64,000 nt of DNA from Cryptomeria japonica (lineage: Eukaryota > Streptophyta > Pinopsida > Cupressales > Cupressaceae), in contig NC_081415.1 of NCBI RefSeq assembly GCF_030272615.1, positions 379,531,392-379,595,391 on the forward strand. Reading direction: 5' to 3'. Every line of letters begins with the position of its first letter. Positions within the stretch are counted from its first letter, which is position 1. The translations under genes and the position numbers were made by a program. A model generated the notes under the pieces. It ran no database searches and was not told the DNA's origin. It saw only the letters and a program-made list of their open reading frames with translations. Positions 1-12,123 of the stretch are shown one piece after another.

Positions 1-15
1 TTATTCACAATTGTA

Positions 16-31
16 CTCTTTCTCCCTCTTT
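16..31 (-). promoter_or_regulatory. polypurine tract-like run in Copia-B 3' UTR
   Basis: Read on the minus strand this is a purine run (AAAGAGGGAGAAAGAG) preceded by a 'cattgttgtcaa' context. The same context precedes purine runs in the 3' UTRs of the other copia copies here, for example near 19960 and 32165. Such runs prime plus-strand DNA synthesis just before the 3' LTR. Because the family carries several of them, this may be an upstream one rather than the terminal tract. Confidence 0.5.
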
Positions 32-319
32 GACAACAATGACAAAGGGCTCAGACACCAAATTTATGCCGGTTCACTCTCCCTATCAAGGTGATTGCAA
101 TTTTTGTAGATAGACAAATTGAATAGACAACTCCCAAAATCTCAAACCTTCCTGGTGCATACTCCAGACCTCTGAGTGTGATACTGACCTTGAGTAGTAT
201 AAATTCTAGAATTAACACGTCTTTACATCCAATCTCATAGTTGCTTGTACTACAATGCAAACATCTAATCTCCCCTGTGTACAACATATATTCCAAGAGT
301 CAAGAGATGTATAGTTGTG

Positions 320-951
320 AACTCCCCTTAAACCATAGATCTCCATACACATTTAAGTGTAGAAAGCTGGTGGGGATACTCCAAACTTGGGTCTTAGATA
401 CTCAAATGTGTTTGCCGATAGAGGTTTTGTGAAGATATCAACAACTTGTTCACTTGTAGGGACATATTCTACCTTTACTTCTTTCTCTACAACATTCTAC
501 CTGAGAAAATGGTATTTGATGGAAATTTTCTTTGTCCTTGAGTGCATAACCATATTCTTTGAAATGTTGATTGCACTTTAGTTATCACACCAGATAGGGA
601 TAGGATCATATATTTCTACCTGAATTTCCTTGAGGGTCTGCTTCATCCATAACACCTGAGAACAACATGTAGCAGCAATAATATACTCTGCTTTGGCAGT
701 AGATAAGGAGACTGAATTTTGCTTCTTGATGTGCCATGAAACCAATCGGTTACCCAAAAGAATGCTCCACCACTTGTGCTCTTTCAGTCATCAATGCAGC
801 CTACCCAATCAGCATTAGTGTAGGCCTGTAAAATGAAATATCCTTTCTTTGGATACCATAAGCCATGATTAATTATTCCTTGTAGGTACTTGAAGATCCT
901 TTGGACTGCATTCACATGTGACTGTTTAGGTGCAGCTTGAAATCTTGCCAC
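320..951 (-). pseudogene. Copia-B RNase H domain, broken
   Basis: Minus-strand frames give the copia RNase H signatures in order: ADWVG, STSGGAF, TAKAEYI, then the C-terminal DIFTKP and FGVSPP that close copia polyproteins. RNase H degrades the RNA strand of the RNA:DNA hybrid during reverse transcription. The reading frame shifts several times and contains stops. The domain begins directly beside the solo LTR at 957-2521; the other part of the RT/RNase H junction continues at 2527. Identification as copia RNase H is firm; exact ends are approximate. Confidence 0.85.
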
Positions 952-956
952 CATAT

Positions 957-2521
957 TGATGACTCAATGATGAACGAATAGTACCAAACCGATACTGAGA
1001 GGGGGGGTGAATCAGTACAAACAAAAATACAGTCCAAAATTGGTTTGACAACAAATACTCCAAATGACTGTGAAACAGTGATACTGGTTGAGAAAGAGTG
1101 CAACCAGTAAGACCCAAAACAACTAAAACAATCATAAACCGGTTACTCTCTTAGCTTTTCTCTTAGCTCAATACTATAGTACCATTACACCCTCATGCAT
1201 GAACAGGTAAACTATCATCAGAACTTCACAATAGTTATTTCAATATGTTTTATAGACAAGCATAAAACACTGAACCATCATCAGCTTAATAGGCAATAAC
1301 AAAGCATCACAAGATAAAAGCATCACACATGACACACATATTTTCACGTGGAAACCCAACTGGGAAAAACCATGGTGGGGATGAATACCCACAAGCTACT
1401 TTTTGAACTCTTTAAAAGTCCGCTTTGTTAGGAGCCTTGTCCGGTTAAAAACATTACAATAGGTTCTGCTAGGAACCGATCCTGTTAGGGATCACCCGGT
1501 TAAGGGATGGCTATAATACTCGGTTAAGGGTTAAACCCGGTTAGGGTTACCTTGTTAGAGGATTCCAAGAACTCAATAGCTAAAGGATCTCCAGAGCTCT
1601 ATAGCTTCCCAGAACTCAATAACTTTGAGTTACCCTGTTAAAGGATTTGAATCAAGCCGATTAAGGCTACCCTGTTAAGGGATTTCACAACTGTTGAAGT
1701 GGTTAAAGATCAACAGGAATTACAATGATCTGGTGACAGCACTCAATGCTAATGTAGATCCATTTTGGCTCCTCTTCACCTTCTGCACATTCACTTTACA
1801 TGTATCTCTTCTCTCCTTTGGTCTGGCAAGAATCATGTATCACCTCCCTTGGATACTCACATACAACGTTTGCCAACAACTTTACAAAGAAACACAACGT
1901 CGACCTTATAGGAAATAGACAGGTCGGTGGCAAAAACCCTAAACCCTAAACCTGTTAGGTTAAGCAATTCAAATGGTTCAATCCTGACCATTGAATCATA
2001 CTGCATTAAATGCAACAATCTTGAATCGATCTCAAGACATTCTCCATCGTCCATTATCCACCGATTTCATGGCAGCTAATAACTCATCACATGTTATCAC
2101 CATTTAACAAACTTTGCACATTCCCAAGGTAGATAGGGATAGTCTCCTTCATGTAAGATCCTTCATGTGCACAGAGCTTACGTGGTAACATGATCTGTTC
2201 TTCGTTATACTGCTGACTCATCACACAAAGATCACCGATTGAGTCACACAGGGTTGAGGTACTCCAACCGGAAATCCTGAAGTGGAAACTACCTACCAAC
2301 CGATAGTCATACAATGCTTCCATGTGCTAGTTCCCATAATTACATTCCAGTTCACCTTGAACAAATATACCGCTTCACTTTGGCATATATACTAGTTCAC
2401 ACATATGCCAGTTCTCTCTTCTCGCATATCACATATGTTGGTTCACTTCATATCACATATTGACATCAATGACAACATACAATATCATTATGTCCTCATA
2501 CCAGTTCACATAATGCCAACA
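957..2521 (-). repeat. solo copia LTR (1565 bp) inserted in Copia-B pol
   Basis: The segment starts TGATGACTC and ends GCCAACA, so it has TG...CA ends. It is flanked by catat (952-956) and catac (2522-2526), a 5-bp target duplication with one mismatch. Coding sequence for the conserved RT/RNase H junction stops at one flank (TSRPDI...) and resumes at the other (VARFQAAP). Near the left end is the 'gagagggggggtgaatcagt' block that all copia LTRs here carry. No internal region remains, so it is a solo LTR left by LTR-LTR recombination. It resembles the Copia-B LTR but with different termini. Confidence 0.9.
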
Positions 2522-2526
2522 CATAC

Positions 2527-3575
2527 ATACTGCCCGCACTATATCCGGTCTTGAGGTCGTAAGATAATAGACTACCAATCATGGATCTATACAGGATTTG
2601 ATTCACTTCTGGTGACTCGTCAACCTTTCTCAATTTGCATCCGATCACCATGAGGGTACTAACTGGTTTGTTGTCCTCCATCTGAAACTTCTTCAACATA
2701 TCTCTATCATACTTGATTTGAGAGATACATATTCCTTTATCTTGTTTTGAAATACGCAAGACAAGAAAATATGAAATCTCTCCAAGCATTGACATCTCAA
2801 ACTCTGACTACATTTGATGGCCAAACTTTTTACACAAGGTATCCTTGTTGCCTCCAAATATTATATCATCCACATACACAACAACAATAATCATGTGATT
2901 TCCATCTACTTTGATGCATAGATTACTATCTACATTTCCCTTTCTAAAACCGTGTTCCTGAAGATACTTATCTAACCTTGAATACCATGCTCTTGGAGAC
3001 TGCTTCAAACCATCCAGTGCCTTCTTTAATCGGCACACAAAAGTTTCATCATCATGTAGCAGAAAACCTTTTGGTTGTTCTATGTATACTTCTTCACCCA
3101 AATTACCATTCAAGAAGGCAGATTTAACGTCCATTTGATATACCGTGTATCCTTTGTAGGCATAGAATTCTAAAAACATTATAATAGCCTCAAGTCTTGC
3201 AACTGGTGCAAATGTTTCTTCAAAATTAATTTCTTCTACTTGATAATACCCTTTGCACACTAGTCTTGCTTTATGCCTGACGATCTTACCTTCTTCATTC
3301 ATCTTATTCCGGTAGACCCATCAAGTACCAATGACATTTTTACCTACTAGTCTAGGAACTAACTCCCAAGTCTTGTTCTTTTCAATCTACTGCAACTCTT
3401 CTTCCATTGCATCCATCCATTTCTCATTTTTTCTGGTCTCATTAAATGTTTTGGGTTCCATTTCAGTCATGAGGCAAAAATTCACTTGTTCATTGTTCCA
3501 TGCAAGTCTTCTTGTAGTCTGCACACCATCATTTTTATTTCCTATAATCTTCTCTTTCGGGTGATTTTTCTGCAC
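2527..3575 (-). pseudogene. Copia-B reverse transcriptase, broken
   Basis: The RT domain copies the element's RNA into DNA. Minus-strand reading gives the copia RT landmarks: NEKWMDAMEEEL at the start, [47 protein letters not shown], and the catalytic YVDDIIFGG at about 2853-2880. One stretch of 164 codons (2808-3302) is open. Frameshifts occur at about 2800 and 3305. It is followed (leftward) by the RT-RNase H connection, which the solo LTR interrupts. Confidence 0.92.
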
Positions 3576-4409
3576 ATATCTATTAGGGGTCTTGTTGGGT
3601 GCCTCTTCTTGTTCACTTTCTGACTACACTTCATCTTTATCACATGAGTTATCATACCGGTTTACTTGTGTTTGTCTTCCTTTATGGAAGTCTTCATCAA
3701 CTCTTACATGCACACTCTCAATGACTCTTCTTAGTCTTTTATTGTAGCATCTATAGGCCTTTTGGTGAGTTGATTAACCTAATAAAATACCTTCATCACT
3801 CCTAGAATCAAAACCACCTAAACCATTCTCATCTCTCTTCATGAAGCATTTACTTCCAAACACTCTGAAGTGTTTAACTGATGGCTTCCATTCATACCAC
3901 AATTCATAAGGAGTCGTTCTACTATTTACTCTCAACTAAACTCGGTTCAATGTATATACAAAAGTATGAACTACTTCCTTCTAGTATATATCTGGTATGT
4001 TTGCCTCATTTAGCATTATTCTCACCATCTCCTTGACAGTCTAGTTTTTCCTTTCTAGAACACCATTTTGTTATGGTATCCTTGGGGTCGAATACTATCT
4101 TCTGATTCCATGTCTCTCACAATAGTTTTTAAACTCATTTGATGTGAACTCACCACCCCGATCAGATCTTAGACACTTCAGCTTGCATCCACTTTCCTTC
4201 TCAACCAGCTTCCAAAATATTTTAAACCTCTCATATACTTGTGATTTGTCATGTAGAAAGGTGACCCATGTCATTCTTAAAAAATCATAAATGAACAACA
4301 TGAAGTATCTTTCACCGGCTAAATATCTTATTTTGGTTGGTCCACACAAATCAATATGCACCAGTTCTAAGGGCCTTAAGGTATTTTTTTCTTTGGTCTT
4401 GAAGGTCAC
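3576..4409 (-). pseudogene. Copia-B integrase core and C-terminal region, broken
   Basis: Integrase inserts the cDNA into chromosomes. The three catalytic acidic residues of the DDE triad are all readable: HIDLCGP, LRSDRGGEF and, in another frame, NGVLERKN. Then follow the usual copia C-terminal blocks PYELWY, VFGSKCF and CYNKRLRR. Only 4095-4409 is a continuous frame; the remainder needs several frame changes and carries stops, so no functional protein is expected. Confidence 0.88.
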
Positions 4410-4415
4410 CTTAGT

Positions 4416-4930
4416 CTACTTACCTCTTAGACATTCATCACAAAAGGTTCTTGTTGATTTGGTGATCTGTGGTATATCTCTCACATAGCCTTTCTTGCTC
4501 ACCTTAACCAAATTATCAAAGTTTATATGGCCCAATCTTTTGTGCCATAGCCATCTCTCATCTGCTTGTCCCATCAAGCATTGGGATTCGAAGCATTCTT
4601 TGAGGTTGTATGCATTTCCATCTGTCCTTTTTCCTTCTGCAACAATTTGTCTAGTACTATCCTTCCTTATCTGACAGCCGGTAGAATCAAAAGTGAACTT
4701 GTATCCTTTGTCACACATTTGACTCACACTTAACGAATTATTTTTTAGGCTTTCCACATAGTATACATCATGAGCCTTCAATTTCCCATCTATGTTCATA
4801 GTACATTTATCTTTTATCTTGATGGATGAGTTATCTCCAAACCTCACCGAACCTCCATTCCAATCATCAAACTTGATGAACTTATTTTTGTCTCTGGTCA
4901 TGTGATTGGAACAACCACTATCAACTAACC
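4416..4930 (-). pseudogene. Copia-B protease and GAG-pre-integrase region
   Basis: At the right end the minus strand encodes the aspartic protease site VDSGCSNHMT, intact by residue. It continues open for 161 codons through VYYVESLKNNSLSVSQMCDKG and WLWHKRLGHINFDNLVKV, the GAG-pre-integrase zinc-binding region, ending in FCDECLRGK. The histidines and cysteines of the H-H-C-C site are present. This is the least damaged coding stretch of Copia-B. A frame break separates it from the integrase core. Confidence 0.88.
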
Positions 4931-5119
4931 ATAAATTTTTTATTTTTGCATGCAGGGCAGTCTGGGCAATCAGACTTGACTCGGCCTTATTCTTATCCTT
5001 TTCTACCCAAAATTGTTTGGCTTTCTTCTCCTTTCCTAAAACACCTTTCTGCTCTAGTTTTGTTTTCAGTTTCTAACTCGGTATCCTTCTTTTTCTTAGA
5101 TATGCTAAGCTTGCAATGT

Positions 5120-7151
5120 TTTTCAATGTGACCAAAAACTTTTACAATAATAGCATTCTATATTTGCATTAAATGATGAATTTGAAAAATAATTGTAGGA
5201 CACTGGCGGACTTCCCCTACATTCATAACTCCTATGACCAAACCCTTTACACTTATAACAAATAATATTCATTTCCTGGAGTGAATCAAATGGATTTCTA
5301 CTTTCAAAACTATGATGGGGCTTGTGCATTAAACTACAATCGGTAATTCTATGTCCAAACTTATTACACCGGTGACAGTAACCATGAAATTGGGGTACAT
5401 ACCAATCTTGTCTCTTTGGACCGACAAACCTTTGTCTCACCAAGTGTCTTCATATCACATTATTGACTCTAGTGAACCCTTCATGATCAACCTTGGGCTT
5501 GCCTTTAGGATCTACATTTTGGTACAATGAGTGAGCCTTCCAGTTCAAAGTTTGAGCATTCCGGTTCACAAGCTGATTTTTAGCTGCTTCAACATAGGTC
5601 TTCTTCTCAGTAGCTTTGTTGACTGTAAAGTTTTTTTTTTACTTTCACTTGAAGAAGTAAATTGTATCTCCTTTCAAGGTGTGTCTTTGTTAGTGGAACT
5701 TTGTCCCTCTTCAAATCCTATACCTCTTGTATCTTTTGAGTGCTTCTGATTACTCAACATCTTGTCCAAGGCTTTAATGTCGGTTTCATATTTTCTCCTC
5801 ATCTTTAATTCATTCTTGCTCTTTTCAATCTCCTTTCTGAGCCTTACAATTGATTCTTCTAGATTCTGATGCTCCTCCTTTTTTATCAAATTAGAGGATG
5901 TAACCTCACATATCCTTTTAGCTTCTTCCAACTGGAGTTTCAGATCAGAAATTGTTTTCTTGGACTCCTCCACAAATTGTTATAAATGATCTTGTTCTTC
6001 TGCAGTAGCATACTTACACTTCTTGATCCCCCTCCTTATTTCTCTCAACTCCTCAAGAGCACTTATGACCTTACCTCCAAGTCCACTTTAGCTTCAATGT
6101 CTTCATCTTCATTATCTCCATCAACTGGTTCATCTTGTGCTATGAAGAGATTAATTTATCTTTCATCCTCAATGCAGTCATCTTCTAAGGAACTTTCTTC
6201 ATCTATAGTATCATCTTCAAAAGTATACAGGTTGTTCTGCTTCTGGTACCTTCTTCTTTCTTTTCAATAGGATTTCTTCTTTTTATCCTTACCTAAAGGT
6301 TTGTTGGTGCTTTGTTTCTCCTCTCCAACATTCACGCCATAGGGACATTTTGAAGCAAAGTGTCCTATTTTTTCATAGTCAAAATAATTGAAAGGCAATT
6401 TTCCTTTGTACTTACTAGATCCTCCTTTAAGGTTCCTTACAAATTTTTCTACCACTATATCCAAGTCTTCACTAATTTCTCTATAAGAAATTTCTTCCTT
6501 ACCCTTTTTTATAGAGTTGAAAGTGGTTTCTTTCCTTGAAGTTTCTTCACCGGTTGTTCTCATCTCATAAGTAGTTAGGGACCCAAATAACTCATCCATT
6601 GAAAAGGTCTTTAGATCCTTGGCTTCTTCCATTGTAGATACCTTTGTATCATACTTAGATGTGAGTGATCTAAGTACCTTTTTGACAATAACTTCATTAG
6701 ATATATCCTCTCCAATTCCTCCAATAGTATTCACCATTTCATCAATTCTTTGAAGATAATCAACAATCTTTTCTTCATCTTTCATTTTCAAGCCTTCAAT
6801 TTGAGCTCTTAGTGTTTGTAGTTTAGCCTCCTTGACCTTACCATATCCTTCAAATAATCTCTTCAACTTATCCCAAGTTTCCTTGGCAGAAGAGCAATGC
6901 ATAACCTTAACAAACTTATTATCAGACAATTCACTGAGAATAGCATTCTTGGCCTTGGCATTGTTTTCATACTCCTTCTTAGCATCTGTATCTATAGGGG
7001 GAGAATTAGGGATAGTATACCCATTCTTCACAGACATCCAAACATCAAAACCTAGGGAAGATAGATAGGTTTCCATTCTTCTTCTCCATAAGGCATAGTT
7101 GGCACCATCAAACATGGGAGCTTTGAAGGAGGAGGATTCATTACTTACCAT
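5120..7151 (-). pseudogene. Copia-B gag, long form with coiled coil and multiple zinc knuckles
   Basis: Gag packages the RNA. I place the start at the ATG ending at 7151 (MVSNESSSFKAPMFDG), because the more upstream ATG at 7241 lies inside the LTR. The gag core follows (NYALWRRRMETYL, KETWDKLKRLFEGYGKVKEAKL). Frame 1 is open for about 295 codons to 6264. It ends just after a first knuckle, FDYEKIGHFASKCPYG, whose first Cys is replaced. After frameshifts come an acidic stretch, a coiled coil (about 5674-5973) and three more knuckles (CHRCNKFGHRITDC, CYKCKGFGHRSYEC and a broken CYYCKSFWSH). Confidence 0.85.
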
Positions 7152-7211
7152 TATGTTCTTAAACTGAAATCTACCTAAGGTAGAGAAATCTTCGACAAAT
7201 AGGGAACCTAA

Positions 7212-7224
7212 GGCTTTGATACCA
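7212..7224 (-). promoter_or_regulatory. Copia-B primer-binding site (initiator tRNA-Met)
   Basis: The minus strand reads TGGTATCAAAGCC, two bases inside the LTR end. It matches the 3' end complement of plant initiator tRNA-Met (TGGTATCAGAGC) except for one base. This primes minus-strand DNA synthesis and fixes the 5' LTR boundary. Confidence 0.88.
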
Positions 7225-7226
7225 AT

Positions 7227-8786
7227 TGTAGAACACAACATATCACTGAGAGGGAGGGTGAATCAATGATTATAAACAATTTCAAATAGTGTGTGCAACC
7301 AGTAGAATAATGAAAACACTAACAAGAAATCACACACAAGAGCACATCACATAACACTAGATATACGAGGAAAACACAATGTGGGAAAAACCTCAGAGAA
7401 AAATGTTGTTGGAGATTTAATGCTCCAATCCAGCCTCACAATGAAATAACAGTTTTACAATGTTTAGGGCACCAACCCCTAACAGTTAATGGGAACCTAC
7501 CCAAAGGAGCACCAACCCCTAATCTATTTTGAGGACCAACTCAAGGAGCATCAACTCCTACATTGAGCACCTACTCAGTGAAATAAAATGAGATATATAA
7601 TCAATACAATGACAAACACTTTGTTACAAATGAGTTTTGTAACTTTTGTAACCTATTCACTCTGTCAGTTGAACTATTTTCTATCACACTACCTCTTCTC
7701 TATTGGCTAAGTTCTCTCTGTCTGAATCCTCTTTAACTCAGCTTCTACCTAGCTGGATCTCCTCTTACACTCTATTTTCTCTCCTTCACTCTTTGCGACT
7801 ACGTTACCGGTTCAATCTTTGTCAGTTTGATAGACTGTTATGCTCTGTAATAGTTTACCGGTTACCTTAAACATTTCCAGTTAAACCCTTCTTGTCGATT
7901 ATTATTCTAGAACTCAGTCATTTCAATATTTTTTTTATAAACACTCAGACTGATCAGCTCTCATTTAGCTTGATCACACTTTTTCATCACGTATTTTAAG
8001 TCTTTGATCTGCACATTTATACACATGCTTTCCCGCCAAAAAAAAAACTCAAACTTTATGTGCCTAGGGTTTTCTTCATCGACCATGATCCATATCAAAT
8101 TGGATCTCATCTTCTTGAGTTGACAACCTGCAATAGGTCAACAAAAATCTTTGTCCTTTTTTGTTCTTCCAATAAATGTTTACCATATTTGGAAAACTGG
8201 ATCATATTCATAGGCCTTAAAATTTGTTGATTACAATAAATGATCTAGTTGTTTCCTTCTCTAGATCAACAAGATGATCAGATGTCCTGCTTCGATCATT
8301 ATACCAAAAATTATTTTCCTTTCAATTTTCTTCGAGCTACAATCACCTGCAATCGATCCGTGATTTCCGTAGTCTTCATTTAATATCAACCTAATCGACA
8401 ACTACCTCATCAATGCACTATTCACCTAGCAGTGCATGTTTGCCACATGGAGTCCACATGACATATATGTCAGCATCCAACTCACTTGATTATGTCGGTT
8501 CAAACTCGATCACCCACCAAACATACTACCGGTATACACCAACCAGTTAACCTTCATATCATGCACTTCTTTGTTCTGTCAGTTAGGACATGTTAACCCA
8601 GACTGCACTTTCCAAACTATGAAACATACCTGGGGTAAGCTAGTGTCAGAAGCCTTCATCATTTACTAGTGATAGTCCTCAATCATTTTTCCAAAGTGGC
8701 AAACACTTCACATCCTTTCATCTTCTTATCTAGGTCCTTCAATTTGTCTCTTTACTTGTATATCGGTTGACATCAACATGCCAACA
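7227..8786 (-). repeat. Copia-B 5' LTR
   Basis: It runs from TGTAGAACAC beside the primer site to ATGCCAACA, about 1560 bp with TG...CA ends. It has the LTR block 'actgagagggagggtgaatcaa' near the inner end and the 'tatcggttgacatcaa' block near the outer end. The outer block is repeated about 50 bp further out (to about 8835), so the true outer edge could be 8786 or 8835. No duplication partner can be checked because the 3' LTR lies outside the window. Confidence 0.8.
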
Positions 8787-9786
8787 ATCTTCAATACTCC
8801 TACTTGCATATCGGTTGACATCAATGACAACATAATGACCCCGCAAGGGGCAATGCCCCTTGACCCCACCTTGGAGGCACTTCCCCTAGACCACCGTCAA
8901 AAAATATGGGGGGAAACTGCACTGATAGAATTAGGGAATTTAATGTCCGAGTCTAATTAGGCTCCATATAACAACAAAATTCACTTCTTTTAATCCAATC
9001 TCATCATTCATATTTTCCCTAATCATCATCAATCCATTATCATCCTTAATCCCCATCCTTCATCACCATTATCAACTTAATCCAATCCCCTTGTTAACCT
9101 AATACAATTCCAATTGAATCCATCTACCCCTTCATCCAAAATCAATCACCCATTAGCCATCCACCTATCTCAATCAAGCCTTGAATCCCCAATCCTTAAT
9201 CAAAGATCATAATAAAACACCCATCACCCCTCACATTCCAAATCCCATCCATCTTCCAAATCAAAATCTAACTCTCTCAACTAGCCTTTCTCCCATTATT
9301 GCATTCTTCTAATCTAAACCCCATCTAAAATCATTCCTAAACATCCATCATCCATCTTCTAAAGCTCACCCATACTTGATCCCAATCCTCATCAAAGACC
9401 TCATATAATCCAAATCCAAAACCCATATCCAAACATCATGGGTTGGTTTAAAAAAATGGTTATGGAAGTTACACATCCAACCCATCCAGCCTATAAATCA
9501 TGCCCATCCAACTCATGCATGTGTCAAAGTTATCCAGCTTCCACATATTCATGTCTCCTAAACAACCCACTTACCAAGTCAATCCTATAACCTCGCATCC
9601 ATAATATGCTCATCCATTTTATCTTAACACATTACTTCCAATCCCAAATCTTGCATTCCTTGTCCTTCATCTACATTTGACAGAGAAAAATTTATCTTAT
9701 ACCTCATCCATGTCCCCATCTTATCCCTCATAGACACATCCTCCCATATTGCATATATACTTCCATATTTTCCCCCATCTACATCA
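8787..9786. other. C-rich stretch without a gene; small GC hairpin at 8845-8861
   Basis: The first 50 bases repeat the outer part of the Copia-B LTR. There is then a GC-rich patch with a perfect 8-bp inverted repeat (aaggggca/tgcccctt, 1-base loop). From about 8960 the sequence is a long run of pyrimidine-rich phrases such as 'aatccccatcc' and 'catccatc', with no sustained reading frame. Its style resembles the Pro-rich remnant at 13452-14476, and before Copia-C landed the two were adjacent, so it may be a more decayed part of that element. Confidence 0.5.
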
Positions 9787-11163
9787 TGTTATTATGAGGA
9801 TCCAGTAACTACTAAGAGGGGGGTGAATCAATAGTTAAACAACTTAGATAATACTTCAAAAATAGTTCAAAAACCATTACAGTTAACTACTCAAATAGTC
9901 CTTTAAACTGATTTATCAGACCATCCACTTAAGTGTTACTCAACATACAAATAAAGTAATGATATCAAATCAACATATAAACAATTCATCCACCATATGA
10001 ACACATATATTTTTCACATGGAAACCCAAATGGAAAAAACCATGGTGTAAATTAGCACCCACAAAATATTTGCACTCTTTCATAATGTGTGCAGTTAAAG
10101 GCCTATCTCGGTTAGGAGCTTTACAATATGCCAGTTAAGAGCAGACCCTATTAGGAGTCACTCAGTTAAGGGATTTCAAACTGTTGTAACTACTAGGGAA
10201 CAACAGGGCAAATGATCTAATCACAACACTTCCTTGCCTGCTAGTGTAGATCCTTTTTAGCTCAACTCTGCTAAACACATGTAAACTCTTCAATCTGGTT
10301 TGACACACTCTTCTTCTCAGACCACCGACACAAAATCTCTTCTCAAACTCAACCTAAATTCACTTTTAAACTAGGTTGGTTACATAACCCTAACTACATT
10401 CAAAATAAATTGAATTTATATTTAAAGATCATTACAGATCATTCTAGATCATTTATAGATCATTACAATAAACTCCTAGACAATTTCCACCATTGAATGA
10501 TCACTGCACATCATCGTACATCAATTTGATAAGCAATCAAACCCTTGTCACATTTTGCTAAGCACTTCATTGTTTCCCAAGAAATATGATCCTTGTATGT
10601 GCTTAAACACCATCTTATCATTACACAAGGTTTCTGACATGTCATCACTAAGTTATGAACATGCTAAGATCCACCGCCAAACCAAAAATCATTATCGGTC
10701 AAAAGATCTGTCACCAATATACATTGTTCTTCATAGAGTTTATGATAGTAAATCATAACTCACTCAATATACTGAATTTTCTGATGCGATGTGGAACATA
10801 GATGGATGTTCCTATCTTCAACACCCCTATAAAACTGCAACATCTAACTCTTCACCAATCGTCCATACTATTGTCTTGATCATCACATTGTTCCTGCTTA
10901 CTGGTTAACGAAAACTTAGCAGTTTTGTTGTCTAACACATTCCTCTATTAGTTAGGCTTTATCGGTAGGCCTAGATGACTTAGACGACTCAAAAAACACG
11001 GTTTCCATCAATGACAACATAAATAAAGTTATCAAATAACTTACATCATCTAGCCAACAATCTCCATCAGCTTTGCCAACTTTACCGGTGATCATCATCA
11101 TATCCATATGCCAATAATCTCCTCATTATTGTCTTCATCAGAAATGTCAATAATATGCCAATA
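9787..11163 (-). repeat. Copia-C 3' LTR
   Basis: It begins TGTTATTATGAGGATCC and ends ATGCCAATA, where the expected final CA has become TA. It is closely similar to 12124-13451 along its length, sharing 'aactactaagaggggggtgaatc', 'cacatggaaacccaaatgg' and 'ccaccattgaatgatcac'. The purine tracts of the internal region abut its right end. Length is about 1377 bp. Confidence 0.85.
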
Positions 11164-12110
11164 ATCTCCCCCTTTGGCATTGATGGCAACACCAAAATGG
11201 CAATACCAAAAGCTCATCAAAATTTCATAATGCAAAATTGTTAGAGTTCCAGTTATGACTGTTGTACTGGATCTTCACTACTCTTCTCCTTCTTTTCTTT
11301 ACTTCTCCCTCTATCATTGCTCTTCTCCCCCTTTTCATTTATTCTCCCCCTTTGACAAGAATGCCAAAGGTGAAAATTTTCAAATTCATCTTTTGTTGCT
11401 ATAGATTTCTTCACCTCAGCTGCTTCCCCTGAGGAGTAGCCCACTTCTCATCAATCCACAGTAAAATATCTTCAAGTAGTCCACTAGATTGATGCTTTGA
11501 CATCATCTTGGTTGACCTTCAGTAAGGGTATAGCCCCTAGCTTGCCTTTGAGATATTCAAAGGTAGCCTTAGGAAATGGCTTAGTGAATATGTCTGCCAA
11601 CTGCTCCTTACTTGATGCATGCTCCAACCTAACTGTCTTTTTCTACACTTGTGATTCCTCCAACTACTTCTTTTATTCTTTGTCCATACTAGGTGATGTT
11701 CTCACCTTCCATCATCTTCATGTCATCAAACTTGCCTCTTAGGCTTTCTTCTTTATCTTTTTGCACATGCTCATCTCCACCATAAATCAACCTCAACTTT
11801 TCCCAACTTCATAAGTTGTTTCAAGACCATGGACATCAATATACTTAGAATCAAAAAGTGTACTTACAATGGCTTCCAATGCTTGAATATTCTCATGTTG
11901 TTCATTAAGCTAATTTGTAGTTAGAGTACTGGTAGGAGGTGAATACTTATTGACAACATGCTCCCATAAATATTGCCCCATTCCTTTGATGTAGATCTTC
12001 ATTTTGTCGCTCCAGATTCAATAGTTATCCTTTGTGAACTTAGGACCCTCCTTCATCATCTTGAATCTTTACCTCAAGCGGTTAAGCTTTTGTACAAAGA
12101 GGACCTAGTG
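11164..12110 (-). pseudogene. Copia-C internal remnant: gag fragment fused to RNase H C-terminus
   Basis: Minus-strand reading gives, at about 11755-12010, a gag start region (KIYIKGMGQYLWEHVV, then ALEAIVSTLFDSKY) of a type different from Copia-B gag. At 11491-11640 it gives the RNase H tail (EHASSKEQLADIFTKPFPK, then FEYLKGKLGAIP). Between the two, some 3.5 kb of pol is absent compared with a complete copia. Purine tracts lie at about 11165-11176 and 11341-11353 ('tctccccctttgg' on the plus strand). No continuous ORF survives. Confidence 0.8.
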
Positions 12111-12121
12111 CTCTGATACCA
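12111..12121 (-). promoter_or_regulatory. Copia-C primer-binding site (initiator tRNA-Met)
   Basis: The minus strand reads TGGTATCAGAG, an exact match to the plant initiator tRNA-Met primer site. It is two bases from the LTR end at 12124. Its perfect state contrasts with the loss of pol. Confidence 0.9.
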
Positions 12122-12123
12122 AT

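Larger units (their letters stand above)
1..8786 (-). mobile_element. Copia-B: degenerate Ty1/copia retrotransposon, 3' end outside window
   Basis: On the minus strand the order is LTR (7227-8786), initiator-Met primer site, gag, protease, integrase, reverse transcriptase, RNase H, then a purine tract near position 16-31. This order (integrase before RT) defines Ty1/copia. The 3' LTR should lie left of position 1. Every gene has stops or frameshifts, so the copy is dead. A solo LTR (957-2521) interrupts the RT/RNase H junction. The gag is long, with coiled coil and several zinc knuckles, unlike the family-I copias later in the window. Confidence 0.93.

Noticed and set aside
1937-1957. Telomere-like aaaccctaaaccctaaacc run in the solo LTR
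   Set aside because: Only about three units and inside an LTR with defined ends; no sign of an interstitial telomere.
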